From: an uncultured Clostridia bacterium
GTDB taxonomy: Bacteria > Bacillota > Clostridia > Oscillospirales > Acutalibacteraceae
DNA: 33,992 nucleotides
Assembly: GCA_946184295.1 (NCBI GenBank)
Contig: CAMHEZ010000024.1
Span: 1 to 33,992 of the forward strand
Reading direction: 5' to 3'
In this document: piece by piece, positions 1 to 8,217 of the stretch
How the letters are laid out: the number at the start of each line of letters is the position of its first letter
Numbering within the stretch: position 1 is the stretch's first letter
Program-made: the position numbers and the translations under genes
Notes under the pieces: generated by a model
Databases searched by the model: none
What the model saw: the letters and a program-made list of their open reading frames with translations, nothing else
What the model was told of the DNA's origin: nothing

Positions 1-92
1 TTTTTCAACTTTGTGCAGAAATTGTGGATTTCTCAGGAGGACTGAATAGTTACGATATTTTTTGGTATATGTTGTAAAATATATGTATGCAG

Positions 93-222
93 TAAGAATG
101 AAAGGACGGAACGGGCAGCCGTCGCCCATACACGGTATGTTAGGAGATGTGGGAGTGTCGCCCCACTTCATTCTTATGGGCCGAAGAGAAAAAGCGTTTG
201 AAAGAGCGTTTTTTCTCTTTTT
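93..222 (+). ncRNA. possible stand-alone structured RNA with its own terminator
   Basis: A perfect 10-bp inverted repeat, TAAGAATGAA at 93-102 and TTCATTCTTA at 167-176, closes a domain that holds at least two inner hairpins: GGGC at 113-116 with GCCC at 124-127, and GTGGG/CCCAC at about 149-166. It is followed at once by an A/T-rich hairpin and T-run at 184-222. This is the layout of a riboswitch or small RNA with an intrinsic terminator. The next gene, ilvE, is on the opposite strand, so there is no obvious gene for it to regulate downstream. I recognise no known RNA family: the SRP, 6S, T-box, GEMM and ydaO signatures I know are absent. It could also be the 3' end of a transcript entering from the left. 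Confidence 0.35.
184..222 (+). terminator. intrinsic terminator of the putative RNA
   Basis: AAGAGAAAAA at 184-193 pairs with TTTTTCTCTT at 210-219, and a T-rich tail follows. It closes the structured region at 93-176. Confidence 0.55.
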
Positions 223-236
223 GTTTTCCCCACCCC

Positions 237-286
237 AAAAAATCCCCCGGTGCAGCCATCCAGACCGCACCGGGGGATATTTTTTT
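237..286 (-). terminator. bidirectional terminator after ilvE
   Basis: CCCCCGGTGC (244-253) pairs with GCACCGGGGG (267-276). There is an A-run on the left and a T-run on the right, so it works on both strands. It lies just past the ilvE stop and also backs up the rightward RNA terminator. Confidence 0.8.
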
Positions 287-307
287 GGTTGCTGTTCGCT
301 GCCTTGA

Positions 308-1375
308 CTACTTCACTTCTACGGTCCAGCCGAACTCGTCGGGGAGCTTGCCGAACTGCATACCGGTGATCTTGTCGTAGAGCATCTGGGAGATTTCGCC
401 GATCTCGCCGTTGTTGATGGGAATGATGGTGTCGCCGCACTTGAGCTCGCCGACCGGAGAGATGACCGCCGCGGTGCCGGTGCCGAACATTTCCTTAAAT
501 TCGCCCTTGGCGTTGGCTTCGATGAGCTCCTCAACCGTGATGAGACGCTCGGAAACCTTGTAACCCATGTGCTTGAGCACTTCGATGACCGACTTTCTGG
601 TGATGCCGGGCAGAATGGAGCCGCGCAGCATGGGGGTGACAATCTCGTCGCCCAGCACGAAGAACACGTTCATCGCGCCGACTTCCTCGATGTACTTGCG
701 CTCCACGCCGTCGAGCCAGAGAACCTGGCTGTAGCCCTGCTCCGCCGCGACGTCCTGCGCCTTGAGCGAAGCCGCGTAGTTGCCGCCGGTCTTGGCATAG
801 CCCGTGCCGCCGATGACCGCGCGGACATACTTGGTCTCAACGTAAATCTTGACCGGCGCCAGACCGCCCGCGTAGTAAGAGCCGGAGGGGCTCATGATGA
901 TGATGAACTTGTACTCGGTGGAGGTATGTGCGCCCAGTGCGTCCTCGGTGCCGATGATGAAGGGACGGATGTAAAGCGACGCGCCATCGGTATGGGGCAC
1001 CCAGTCGCGGTCGATGTCAACCAGCATTTCCAGCGCCTTCTCGGCGAGCTCTTCGTCAATCAGCGGAATGCTCAGACGGTCGTTGGAGCTGTTGAGGCGG
1101 GCGAAGTTCTGGTCGGGGCGGAAGAGGCGGATTTTGCCGTCCACACCGCGATATGCCTTCATGCCCTCGAAAACCTCCTGGCTGTAGTGCAGGCACATGC
1201 AGGCCGGAGTCAGGTCGAGCGGGCCATAGGGGACGATGCGCGGGTCATGCCAGTGACCGTCGCTGTAGTCCATCACGAACATATGGTCGGTGAAAATCTT
1301 GCCGAAACCAAGCTTGCTTTCGTCAGCGGGCTTCTGCTTCGGGTTGGTAGTAAGCTGAACTTTGATTTCTTCCAT
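308..1375 (-). CDS. ilvE: branched-chain amino acid aminotransferase (type II BCAT)
   Basis: A PLP enzyme of 355 residues. It transfers the amino group between glutamate and the 2-oxo acids of leucine, isoleucine and valine in the cytoplasm. The fold-IV family pattern is clear: GMKAYRG near residue 71, the PLP lysine in YAKTGGNY (K195), and the EVGAMNVFFV block after it. Length fits the roughly 340-360 residue IlvE_II subfamily. The ATG at 1375 is preceded by GAGGAG, about 12 bases upstream, which is a little far. A good sigma-A-type promoter lies at 1423-1451 and a strong terminator at 237-286, so it is probably monocistronic. I saw no T-box or leucine leader. The family call is firm. Confidence 0.95.
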   Translation of the reverse strand: MEEIKVQLTTNPKQKPADESKLGFGKIFTDHMFVMDYSDGHWHDPRIVPYGPLDLTPACMCLHYSQEVFEGMKAYRGVDGKIRLFRPDQNFARLNSSNDRLSIPLIDEELAEKALEMLVDIDRDWVPHTDGASLYIRPFIIGTEDALGAHTSTEYKFIIIMSPSGSYYAGGLAPVKIYVETKYVRAVIGGTGYAKTGGNYAASLKAQDVAAEQGYSQVLWLDGVERKYIEEVGAMNVFFVLGDEIVTPMLRGSILPGITRKSVIEVLKHMGYKVSERLITVEELIEANAKGEFKEMFGTGTAAVISPVGELKCGDTIIPINNGEIGEISQMLYDKITGMQFGKLPDEFGWTVEVK

Positions 1376-1422
1376 GATAACATTGCACTCCTCTTGATGG
1401 AATTAGTTTGGATAGTAAATCC

Positions 1423-1451
1423 ATTATACCACTCTGTTTTCCGATTTGCAA
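1423..1451 (-). promoter_or_regulatory. promoter of ilvE
   Basis: On the minus strand TTGCAA, 17 bases, TATAAT. Transcription should start near 1416. The -35 region continues ATCGG, as does the rpn promoter at 12633-12661. Confidence 0.75.
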
Positions 1452-1500
1452 GTTATTCGGACAAATATTTCATGCAATATCTGATTCATGCGTGAATCAC

Positions 1501-1546
1501 AAAAAACGCACCCCGGCGGCCATGGATTCGCCTGAGTGCGTTTTTT
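1501..1546 (-). terminator. terminator downstream of the M23 gene
   Basis: A perfect 11-bp stem, AAAAAACGCAC (1501-1511) with GTGCGTTTTTT (1536-1546), gives a T-run on either strand. It follows the M23 gene and the heptamer array. Its loop contains the ATTCGCCTGA end sequence of the interspersed repeat family. Confidence 0.75.
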
Positions 1547-1556
1547 CCAAAATTAA

Positions 1557-1618
1557 CTAACAGCTAATAGCTAATAGCTAACGGCTAACGGCTAACAGCC
1601 AACGGCTAACGGCTAACG
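1557..1618 (-). repeat. 7-bp tandem array over the M23 stop codon (TTAGCCG class)
   Basis: Eight full heptamers and one partial, read on the plus strand as CTAACAG, CTAATAG, CTAATAG, CTAACGG, CTAACGG, CTAACAG, CCAACGG, CTAACGG, CTAACG. The M23 stop TAG (1613-1615 on the minus strand) is the TAG of the first unit. Every unit but one carries TAG or TTAG on the minus strand, and the 7-base step moves it through all three frames. Confidence 0.9.
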
Positions 1619-2392
1619 AATGCCCAGCGCGTCTTTGGGGTCGAGATACTTACCTTCCCGCATGACTTCGATATGCAGGTGTACCCCGTCGCCGTTCTCA
1701 CACGGAATCTCCCCCACCGTGCCAATAGTCGCGCCCGCCGAGATGTTCTCGCCTTCACGCACCGCCGTGTCCTTGGTCAGACCGCGGTAATACACCATCA
1801 GCCCGTCATTCTGGTTGACGACCACCGTCGTGCCGTACAGCGGGTCACGCGTGATGCCCGCGACCTTGCCTTCCGCCGCCGACTTGACCACTTCTCCCGC
1901 ATTGGCCGCGAGATCCAGTCCGTTGTGTACGCGCCAGTCCCCCATGGTCTTGGAATAGACCAGCCCGTCCATGCTGTAATCCTTGGTAATCGCGCCCCCC
2001 GCGGGACGGATATAGGTCAGATTTTTGCCCAGCACCTGAATGGCCAGTGTCTCCTCGCTGTCCTCCCGTTCATCAAGGTCCTCAAACCCGTCCGGCTTGG
2101 CGACGGTTCCGGTCTGACGGTCAGTCCCGGCGGGAGACGTCGCGGCAGTCTGATTGGCGGGTTCGGTCGGCGCGGCAGGCTCGGTATTGGCATGCTCCGC
2201 CGTGTCGGCTGCCTGATAGGATGCGACCGACGGCTCCTCCGGCTGGGGCGACAGCGCCGCCCTGTCCTTCTGCGCGCGCATGACCGCCGCGCTCACGGTA
2301 ATGACCGCCGCCGCCAGACACAGCGAAAGCGACGCGTAATTGCCCCGTGATACACGTGATACACGTGATTTTCTGCTATTGATATTTTTCAT
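1613..2392 (-). CDS. M23 family metallopeptidase, SpoIIQ-like membrane protein
   Basis: A 259-residue single-pass membrane protein. It has a basic N-terminus (RKSRVSRVSRG), a membrane segment at about 20-38, an Ala/Thr/Pro-rich linker to about 115, and a C-terminal LytM/M23 domain. The zinc motif is intact: HNGLD (H156, D160) and HLH (H238, H240). SpoIIQ of Bacillus subtilis has lost part of this motif while clostridial SpoIIQ keeps it, so this could be an active endopeptidase or the engulfment-channel partner of SpoIIIAH. The SpoIIQ role is inferred from architecture only. I chose the ATG at 2392, with AAGGA just upstream, over the TTG at 2404. The stop codon lies inside a heptamer array. 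Confidence 0.8.
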   Translation of the reverse strand: MKNINSRKSRVSRVSRGNYASLSLCLAAAVITVSAAVMRAQKDRAALSPQPEEPSVASYQAADTAEHANTEPAAPTEPANQTAATSPAGTDRQTGTVAKPDGFEDLDEREDSEETLAIQVLGKNLTYIRPAGGAITKDYSMDGLVYSKTMGDWRVHNGLDLAANAGEVVKSAAEGKVAGITRDPLYGTTVVVNQNDGLMVYYRGLTKDTAVREGENISAGATIGTVGEIPCENGDGVHLHIEVMREGKYLDPKDALGIR

Positions 2393-2402
2393 GTTTTCCT
2401 TC

Positions 2403-2451
2403 AACCCTTCCTTATGGCTTCGATGTTATTGTTTGCCGTAAGTGAAGGGTT
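2403..2451 (-). promoter_or_regulatory. inverted repeat over the M23 ribosome-binding region
   Basis: AACCCTTC (2403-2410) and GAAGGGTT (2444-2451) are an 8-bp inverted repeat 33 bases apart. In the M23 mRNA the upstream half could pair with the GAAGGGTT at the Shine-Dalgarno region. This is a weak candidate for translational control. Confidence 0.3.
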
Positions 2452-2491
2452 ATGCAGTCACATGAAAAAAATTTAAAACAGCCATTGCAGC

Positions 2492-2650
2492 GGGTTCGCC
2501 TGACCCCGTTTTTAGTCCGGGCTGGTTCCGCTCGGTCGGCTAAAGCCTCCCTTATGGGGCTTTGCCCCATCCCCCAGCAGGGCCCTGCCCTGCACCCGCC
2601 AAGAGGCGCCTGCGCCCCTTGGATTCCCGCGCTCGCATTCGCTCGCTTTA
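2492..2650 (+). repeat. interspersed palindrome-mosaic element, copy A
   Basis: It begins TTCGCCTGACCCCGTTTTTA, carries the CGGTCGGCTAAAGCCTCCC module and a GGGGCTTTGCCCC palindrome, and ends in CGCGCTCGCATTCGCTCGC just before the heptamers at the clpE stop. It fills the space between M23 and clpE and codes for nothing I can support. Confidence 0.85.
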
Positions 2651-2660
2651 TTATCTATTA
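2647..2660 (-). repeat. 7-bp repeats over the clpE stop codon
   Basis: Two heptamers on the plus strand, TTTATTA and TCTATTA. The clpE stop TAA (2658-2660) is inside the second. The array abuts interspersed copy A. Confidence 0.65.
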
Positions 2661-5174
2661 TCTTACCCTGACGTGGGTCACACCGTCGGTTTCTTCGGTT
2701 GTGACGGTGATTTCCCCGGGCAGTTCGCCCGCCGATTCGATGACGAAATTGGCGAGTTTATCCTCCACCTCGCGGCGGATCAGGTTGCGCAGGTCGCGGG
2801 CCGAAGCCTCGCCGCCGAGCGCGTTTTTCGCCAGCAGGTTGACGGCGCTGTCGTCGATGACCAGTCTGACCCGGCGCTCCGCCATGGCCTTGACGTATTC
2901 GTCCATCAGCAGGCGGGAAATGCGCTTGTAGTCCTCCTCGTCGAGCTGGCGGAAGACCACGATCTCATCCACACGCGCCAGAAATTCGGGCCGCAGGAAC
3001 TCCCGCAGACCCGCCAGCGCCTTCTCGCGGGAGATATCGTCGGAGGTCTTGTTGAAGCCCAGCGAGCCGCCCTGCCGGTTGCTGCCCGCGTTGGAGGTCA
3101 TGATGATGACCGTGTTTTCAAAGCTGACCGCGCGGCCTTGGGAATCGTTGATTCTGCCCTCGTCGAGAATCTGAAGCAGAATGTTCATCACGTCGGGGTG
3201 CGCCTTTTCGATTTCGTCAAAGAGCAGCACCGAATAGGGCTTGCGCCGCACCTTCTCGGTGAGCTGTCCCGCCTCGTCGTAGCCGACATAGCCGGGCGGC
3301 GAGCCGATGATCTTGCTGACCGAGTGCTTCTCCATAAATTCGCTCATATCGAGGCGAATGAGGGTTTCGGGGGAGTCGAACAGCTCGCCCGCCAGCACCT
3401 TGACCAGCTCGGTCTTGCCCACGCCGGTGGGGCCGACAAAGATGAACGATGCCGGACGGCGGCGGGGCGAAATCTGCGCCCGGTTGCGCCGTATGGCGGC
3501 CGCCACCAGCTTGGTGGCTTCCTCCTGCCCGATGATCTTTTCGTTGAGTTTATCTTCCAGCGTCGCGAGCTTCTGAAATTCGCTCTCTTCCACGCGGGAC
3601 GCCTGTATGCCGGTCCAAAGTTCGATCACCTTGGCCAGGTCCGCCTCCGTGACCTGACCGCCCATCGCTTCCGGTTCGATTTCGGAAAGGCGGCTGCGGA
3701 TTTTCAGCTCCTCGGTATGCAGCTCCGCGATTTTCGCGTAGTGTTCCTCAGAGGTATTGTCGGTATCGGCTTTCAGCTTCTCGCTCTGGTCCATCACCTT
3801 GCGGAGCCTGAGATTGAGACGGTCAAACTCCGCCATCGCCTTGTTGCCGAGAGAGGCACAGGCACAGGCCTCGTCCAGCAGGTCGATGGCCTTGTCGGGC
3901 AGGAAGCGGTCGTTGATGTACCGCTCGGACAGCACCACGGCGCGGCGCACCAGCCAGTCGCTGATCTGCACGCGGTGGTGCATCTCGTAATAGCCCTTGA
4001 CGCCCAGCAGGATTGCCACCGTCTCATCGACCGACGGCTCCACCACGTTGACGGGCTGAAAACGGCGCTCCAGCGCGGAATCCTTCTCGATATGCTTGCG
4101 GTATTCGTTGAAGGTGGTCGCGCCGATGACCTGAAGCTCGCCGCGCGACAGCGCGGGCTTGAGGATATTGGCGGCGTTCATGGACCCCTCCGCGTCGCCC
4201 GCGCCGACAATGCTGTGTACTTCGTCGATGAACAGAATGACGTTGCCGGCGCTCTTGATGTCGTCGATCAGCCCCTTCATGCGGCTCTCGAACTGGCCGC
4301 GGAACTGCGTTCCGGCCACCAGCGCGGTGAGGTCGAGGCGGTGAACTTCCTTATTCGCCAGCCGCAGCGGCACGTCGCCCTGCACAATGCGCAGCGCCAG
4401 TCCTTCGGCAATCGCGGTCTTGCCTACGCCCGGTTCGCCGATGAGGCAGGGATTGTTCTTGCTGCGGCGGGAGAGAATCTGTATCACGCGGCTGATCTCC
4501 CTGTCGCGGCCGATAATCGCGTCCACCCGCCCATCGCGGGCTTTCTTGGTCAGATCCTCGCAAAACTCTCCGAGAAAACGGCGGTTCTTGTTCTGTCCGC
4601 CGGACGTACGGCGTCTTCTGGGCGCGTCGTCGGCAAACAGCGCGCCTCCCATCTCAAAATTACGCCCGAAAAGACGTGAGAAGGGGTTGACGGGCGGCTT
4701 GGACTCGTCCTCATAATCCTCCGACGGTGCGGGCTTGCCGTCCTTGTCGCCGTCAGACGGCGCGACATCTTCGCCGGCCACAATCGGCAGCGGTGCGCTG
4801 TCGCCGGTCAGCTCTCCGTCGTCCTCCTCAAAGGCTTCGATATCGTAAATATCGTCGTAGTCGTCATCGTCGTCGTTTTCTTCTTCATCTTCTTCATCGT
4901 CTTCGTATTCCTCGTCACCTTCCCCCATCACCGTGTTGGGGCCGAGCAGGTTGAAGAAGGGAATTTCGCCTCTGCGGGCGGCGTCGGCCATTTCTTCTTC
5001 CATATGTTCCACTGTATCCGCGTCAAGACCCAGTTGGCTGACGAAATTTTCCACGTTTGGGACATTCATTTTTCTCGCGCAGGTAAAACAAAGACCCAGC
5101 GTCTTCTCGGGGTGAGAAGAATCGGTCATAAAAACAACAGCCTGTCGTTTTTTGCAATTCGAGCAAAGAGGCAT
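2658..5174 (-). CDS. clpE: ClpE-type AAA+ chaperone, ATP-binding subunit of Clp protease
   Basis: An 838-residue Hsp100 unfoldase that feeds proteins to ClpP. It starts with a ClpE-type zinc finger (C4, C7, C29, C32) instead of the ClpC N-domain. A strongly acidic stretch follows at about 85-119. AAA-1 has GEPGVGKT (246-253) and LFIDEVH (314-320), a short middle domain lies at about 450-500, and AAA-2 has GPTGVGKT (581-588) and [12 protein letters not shown]. The ClpP-docking tripeptide LGF is at 705-707. It is the last gene of a probable cvpA-pgsA-clpE operon, with 69 bases to pgsA. I see no CtsR or McsA/McsB next to it. The unusual feature is the length and charge of the acidic linker. It could equally be annotated ClpC-like. 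Confidence 0.9.
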   Translation of the reverse strand: MPLCSNCKKRQAVVFMTDSSHPEKTLGLCFTCARKMNVPNVENFVSQLGLDADTVEHMEEEMADAARRGEIPFFNLLGPNTVMGEGDEEYEDDEEDEEENDDDDDYDDIYDIEAFEEDDGELTGDSAPLPIVAGEDVAPSDGDKDGKPAPSEDYEDESKPPVNPFSRLFGRNFEMGGALFADDAPRRRRTSGGQNKNRRFLGEFCEDLTKKARDGRVDAIIGRDREISRVIQILSRRSKNNPCLIGEPGVGKTAIAEGLALRIVQGDVPLRLANKEVHRLDLTALVAGTQFRGQFESRMKGLIDDIKSAGNVILFIDEVHSIVGAGDAEGSMNAANILKPALSRGELQVIGATTFNEYRKHIEKDSALERRFQPVNVVEPSVDETVAILLGVKGYYEMHHRVQISDWLVRRAVVLSERYINDRFLPDKAIDLLDEACACASLGNKAMAEFDRLNLRLRKVMDQSEKLKADTDNTSEEHYAKIAELHTEELKIRSRLSEIEPEAMGGQVTEADLAKVIELWTGIQASRVEESEFQKLATLEDKLNEKIIGQEEATKLVAAAIRRNRAQISPRRRPASFIFVGPTGVGKTELVKVLAGELFDSPETLIRLDMSEFMEKHSVSKIIGSPPGYVGYDEAGQLTEKVRRKPYSVLLFDEIEKAHPDVMNILLQILDEGRINDSQGRAVSFENTVIIMTSNAGSNRQGGSLGFNKTSDDISREKALAGLREFLRPEFLARVDEIVVFRQLDEEDYKRISRLLMDEYVKAMAERRVRLVIDDSAVNLLAKNALGGEASARDLRNLIRREVEDKLANFVIESAGELPGEITVTTEETDGVTHVRVR

Positions 5175-5243
5175 ACTACCTCACACGTCCTTTCCTCCAC
5201 ATCATAAATCGCACGTTCTGTATCCGTACGCGCCTGACTGACA

Positions 5244-5879
5244 TTATTCAACCGGCGCGGTTCCTTCTGTCTTTTTCCTGTTTCTCAGCAGATTTTCCTT
5301 TGTCAGATCAATCGTTCCCTCGACTTCCTCGCCGTGAATGATTTTCAGGCCGATCAGGCAATAGCGCAGCAGCGCGAAAAGCATCACGCCCGCCGCGAAC
5401 AACGCCAGCGCGGGCACAATCACCTTTAAATCCTCGCCCGGCAGCAGGATATTCAACGCTACGATCAGAATCATGCAGGCGTAAAACACCACCGTGGCCA
5501 CCTTGCCCCACCATTTGGCCTTGACCAGCTTCCTGCCGCGGCGGACGATCACCAGACCGCCGACCGCCATCGCGATTTCCTTGAGCAGCATGATGCCCAG
5601 TCCGAAGGAAATCCACGGAAAACTGCCGTGGTAAACGTACCACATACACACCACCACAGCCGCCAGCGTGAGTTTGTCGGCGATGGGGTCAAGAATTTTG
5701 CCCAGCTCGGTTTCCTGATGGAGCCTGCGCGCCAGCAGACCGTCGAACATATCCGAAAGGCCCGACAGAATCAGAACCGCACCGGCATACACGTAATAAT
5801 CCGGCCCCATGAGAAACAGCGCGCAGAAAAACGGAATCAGCACGATTCTGAGCGACGTGAGCATGTTGGGTATATTCAT
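5244..5879 (-). CDS. pgsA: CDP-diacylglycerol-glycerol-3-phosphate 3-phosphatidyltransferase
   Basis: A 211-residue membrane enzyme that makes phosphatidylglycerophosphate from CDP-diacylglycerol and glycerol-3-phosphate, the committed step to phosphatidylglycerol. The CDP-alcohol phosphotransferase motif is complete from D43 to D68: DMFDGLLAR, eight residues, G, then DPIAD. Several hydrophobic segments fit a polytopic protein, and the C-terminus ends in a charged tail. The ATG at 5879 is preferred to the TTG at 5882. It lies between cvpA and clpE on the same strand with no terminator between them. Confidence 0.93.
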   Translation of the reverse strand: MNIPNMLTSLRIVLIPFFCALFLMGPDYYVYAGAVLILSGLSDMFDGLLARRLHQETELGKILDPIADKLTLAAVVVCMWYVYHGSFPWISFGLGIMLLKEIAMAVGGLVIVRRGRKLVKAKWWGKVATVVFYACMILIVALNILLPGEDLKVIVPALALFAAGVMLFALLRYCLIGLKIIHGEEVEGTIDLTKENLLRNRKKTEGTAPVE

Positions 5880-5940
5880 CAATCTTTGACACCCTTTCTA
5901 AGTTGGCTTGTGGGAAGGGGAAATCTGTCACGCCGCAGCG

Positions 5941-6681
5941 TCAATACAGCATCAGACCCTTGCCCAGAAACAGCATAATGAGATTGTCTTCATAAAACAG
6001 CTGAAAGAGAAAGGAGTGACTGTAGCTGGAGGGTCTGAAAATGTAATAATCCGGCAGCACCGGCCCCACCAGCGCGATGATCGAGAACACCGACAGCAGC
6101 ACGACCAGTATCTTGCCCGCGCCCAGCACCATGCCGATGGTAGGCGACACCGCCGCACGGTCGGCATGGTAGAAATAGGCCTCCACGGTGGGGTAAAAGG
6201 CGCGGAACAGCCGGTACAGCCCCGCCATCAGCACCACAAAAAACAGCGCTCGCAGCACGCCGTCGATCACCGGCCGCGCCAGAATGTCCACGATATCCTG
6301 CGTCACCGACGGCGCCTGCAAATCCCCCGCCAGCAGCCGGTTGATCTGCGCCAGGCTCTCTCCCGACGTATTGTGATAGATTTTTACGCCGTGGTTCACC
6401 GCCGTCGGCATGCCCGACAGAATACGTTCCACCGGGTCGATACTCTTGTCCACATCGCCCGCCGTTTCCACCAGGGTTCTCACACGCTCCACCACCACCG
6501 GGCGATACAGATTCGTGTAACACACGTCCCCCAGAAATACCGCAACCGGCACCGAGACGCACGCCGAAATCACATAGGCCACCGATTCCACGACATTGCG
6601 CAGCTTGGTCTTTGCCGCGCTTTTCTTTAACAGATAAAACAAAAATAACGCCGTCGCTATATCAAGCACAATTCCTAACAC
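5941..6681 (-). CDS. CvpA-family membrane protein
   Basis: A 246-residue protein with about four hydrophobic segments: an N-terminal pair near 1-20 and 30-55, then segments near 150-165 and 190-215. The pattern resembles the CvpA family (first known for colicin V production, later linked to envelope stability). It starts with GTG at 6681 behind AAAGGAG. It heads the operon with pgsA and clpE, and its promoter is at 6745-6773. No catalytic motif is visible. The family call rests on topology and general similarity only. Confidence 0.55.
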   Translation of the reverse strand: MLGIVLDIATALFLFYLLKKSAAKTKLRNVVESVAYVISACVSVPVAVFLGDVCYTNLYRPVVVERVRTLVETAGDVDKSIDPVERILSGMPTAVNHGVKIYHNTSGESLAQINRLLAGDLQAPSVTQDIVDILARPVIDGVLRALFFVVLMAGLYRLFRAFYPTVEAYFYHADRAAVSPTIGMVLGAGKILVVLLSVFSIIALVGPVLPDYYIFRPSSYSHSFLFQLFYEDNLIMLFLGKGLMLY

Positions 6682-6744
6682 GATTTTTCAGGCTCCTTTC
6701 GTCTATACGCGCTCGCCGCCGCGAGACCGACTGCAAGCTATAAT

Positions 6745-6773
6745 ATCATAGCACAGCCAAACGATTATGACAA
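6745..6773 (-). promoter_or_regulatory. promoter of the cvpA-pgsA-clpE operon
   Basis: On the minus strand TTGTCA, 17 bases, TATGAT, about 65 bases ahead of the GTG start of cvpA. Confidence 0.65.
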
Positions 6774-6808
6774 TATCGTTTAAACAAAATTAACATTTAA
6801 ACGCCTGA

Positions 6809-6850
6809 CTAACCGCTAACGGCTAGCGGCTAAAGGCTAATCACTAACTT
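6809..6850 (-). repeat. 7-bp tandem array over the DUF5711 stop codon (TTAGCCG class)
   Basis: Six degenerate heptamers on the plus strand: CTAACCG, CTAACGG, CTAGCGG, CTAAAGG, CTAATCA, CTAACTT. On the minus strand each ends in TAG. The gene's stop (6837-6839) is one of them, and its last residues (VSD) are encoded by the repeat. Confidence 0.85.
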
Positions 6851-8093
6851 CGGTGACGGCGGAAATGCCCTTGACAAGCACCCTGCTGCCCGAGGTGAGC
6901 AAGGTCTGCGCGTCGGCGGGGACCGGCTCATTCCTCACGAGCTTGCCGCCCAGGGTATAGCTGTAAAACCGCGAACGACTCAGGAGATAGATGCGGCTGT
7001 TGGTCAGTTCAAGACAGGGCGTGTCGAGATCGGTTTCCAGACGCGCCGTCTCCTGCGCCGCGGCGTCCAGCACCACAACCGATGCGTTCTGCCCGTCGGA
7101 ATGGGGCGACAGCACCAGGCCGAGATGGCCGTTGGGGCTGATATCGAAGCCGCCCAGCGTGCGGCCTTCATAGCGGTAGACCGCGCTCTTCTCCGCGCCG
7201 CAGGATACCCGCGCGGCCTCATCGTCGCCGATGACCGCCACATTGTCCCCGTCCGTGAAGCGCACCGCAAACATGAGCGTGCCGTCAAAGACGTATTCCC
7301 GCAGATTCTGACTGCCGCCCACCTTCTGCACAATCACGCAGCTGCGCAGCTGTCCTTCGTCGGTAGTGGTCACACCGCACAGCGCAATGAGACTGCCCGA
7401 CGGACTCACGGCGATATCCGAGATGTGATAGACCGAGGACTTCCATTTGTGCAGCAGTGCGCCGCTCTTGTCGTAAACGCAGACATGCGCGTGCGCGGTG
7501 TCGTGCTTGGTGACCAGCGCGAAGCGCCCCGTGTGGGACACCGCACCGGTAATGATGGGGTGGTCGGTCTTGCCGGTACAGAGACTGCCCGAGAGGGTCC
7601 GGAGCGTGTAAGTAGTGGACTTGCGGTCAAAGAGCAGCAGGTATCTGTCGGCGGTCTTCATAACGGGATTGGCCATGTAGTGCGTCTCGGAAAGCACCTC
7701 TTTGCCGTCGTAATTCAGCACGGTACACGCCGTATCGGTCAATACCGCCGTGCCGTTGGACACGCGCTCGGCGGCAATAGCGCGGCTGCCGTCGATATCC
7801 ACCGGGAACCCGTCTCCCGTCGCGTGAGAGAGCGCGTACTTGTCGCCCGCGCCCCGCACGATCGCCGCCGGAGACAAATCCGCTCCCGCCACGAACAAGG
7901 CGCCCACTGCCACCACTGCCGCGCCGCTGATGGCCAGCTTGACCGCCGTCTTCACGTCGATGTCCCGGAAGAGCAGCCGGAACGAATTGACCCGCCGCAG
8001 CAGGCGCCGCGCCGTTCGGATTGCCTTGTGCCGGAGTTTCTCCCACCGCGCCTTGATTTGTTCGATGTTGTTCTGTGCTGCCGTTTCAGCCAT
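6837..8093 (-). CDS. DUF5711 family protein, membrane-anchored beta-propeller-like
   Basis: A 418-residue protein with a basic cytoplasmic N-terminus (RRLLRRVNSFR) and one membrane segment at about 55-75. A long extracytoplasmic part follows, made of repeated 40-residue blocks such as LLLFDRKSTTYTLRTLSG and SPSGSLIALCG that look like propeller blades. It matches what I know of DUF5711, common in Ruminococcaceae and of unknown function. I place the start at the ATG at 8093, behind GGGGAGG nine bases upstream, rather than at 8126. The promoter is at 8179-8207. It probably acts at the cell surface, but no substrate can be named. Confidence 0.7.
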   Translation of the reverse strand: MAETAAQNNIEQIKARWEKLRHKAIRTARRLLRRVNSFRLLFRDIDVKTAVKLAISGAAVVAVGALFVAGADLSPAAIVRGAGDKYALSHATGDGFPVDIDGSRAIAAERVSNGTAVLTDTACTVLNYDGKEVLSETHYMANPVMKTADRYLLLFDRKSTTYTLRTLSGSLCTGKTDHPIITGAVSHTGRFALVTKHDTAHAHVCVYDKSGALLHKWKSSVYHISDIAVSPSGSLIALCGVTTTDEGQLRSCVIVQKVGGSQNLREYVFDGTLMFAVRFTDGDNVAVIGDDEAARVSCGAEKSAVYRYEGRTLGGFDISPNGHLGLVLSPHSDGQNASVVVLDAAAQETARLETDLDTPCLELTNSRIYLLSRSRFYSYTLGGKLVRNEPVPADAQTLLTSGSRVLVKGISAVTEVSD

Positions 8094-8178
8094 ATTCGAT
8101 ATCCTCCCCGAATCTCTCCGCCTCAATCATAGCGGAATCATATCAACGCAATATAAATAAAAAAACGATATTGGCAAA

Positions 8179-8207
8179 ATTATAACACACCTGCCGCCGG
8201 AATACAA
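8179..8207 (-). promoter_or_regulatory. promoter of the DUF5711 gene
   Basis: On the minus strand TTGTAT, 17 bases, TATAAT, leaving a leader of about 80 bases before the ATG at 8093. Confidence 0.7.
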
Positions 8208-8217
8208 TACCGGTTTG

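Noticed and set aside
62..307. An 81-codon open frame at the left end
   Set aside because: It runs through two terminator hairpins and the structured region and lacks a ribosome site at its start.
2405..2460. A sigma-F or sigma-G promoter ahead of the SpoIIQ-like gene
   Set aside because: A GCATA is present, but the spacing to a GCAAACAATA -10-like element is 14 rather than about 16 bases and the match is partial.
2562..4679. A 705-codon plus-strand frame opposite clpE
   Set aside because: Antisense shadow; the sequence is His/Val/Leu-rich without motifs, and clpE is certain.
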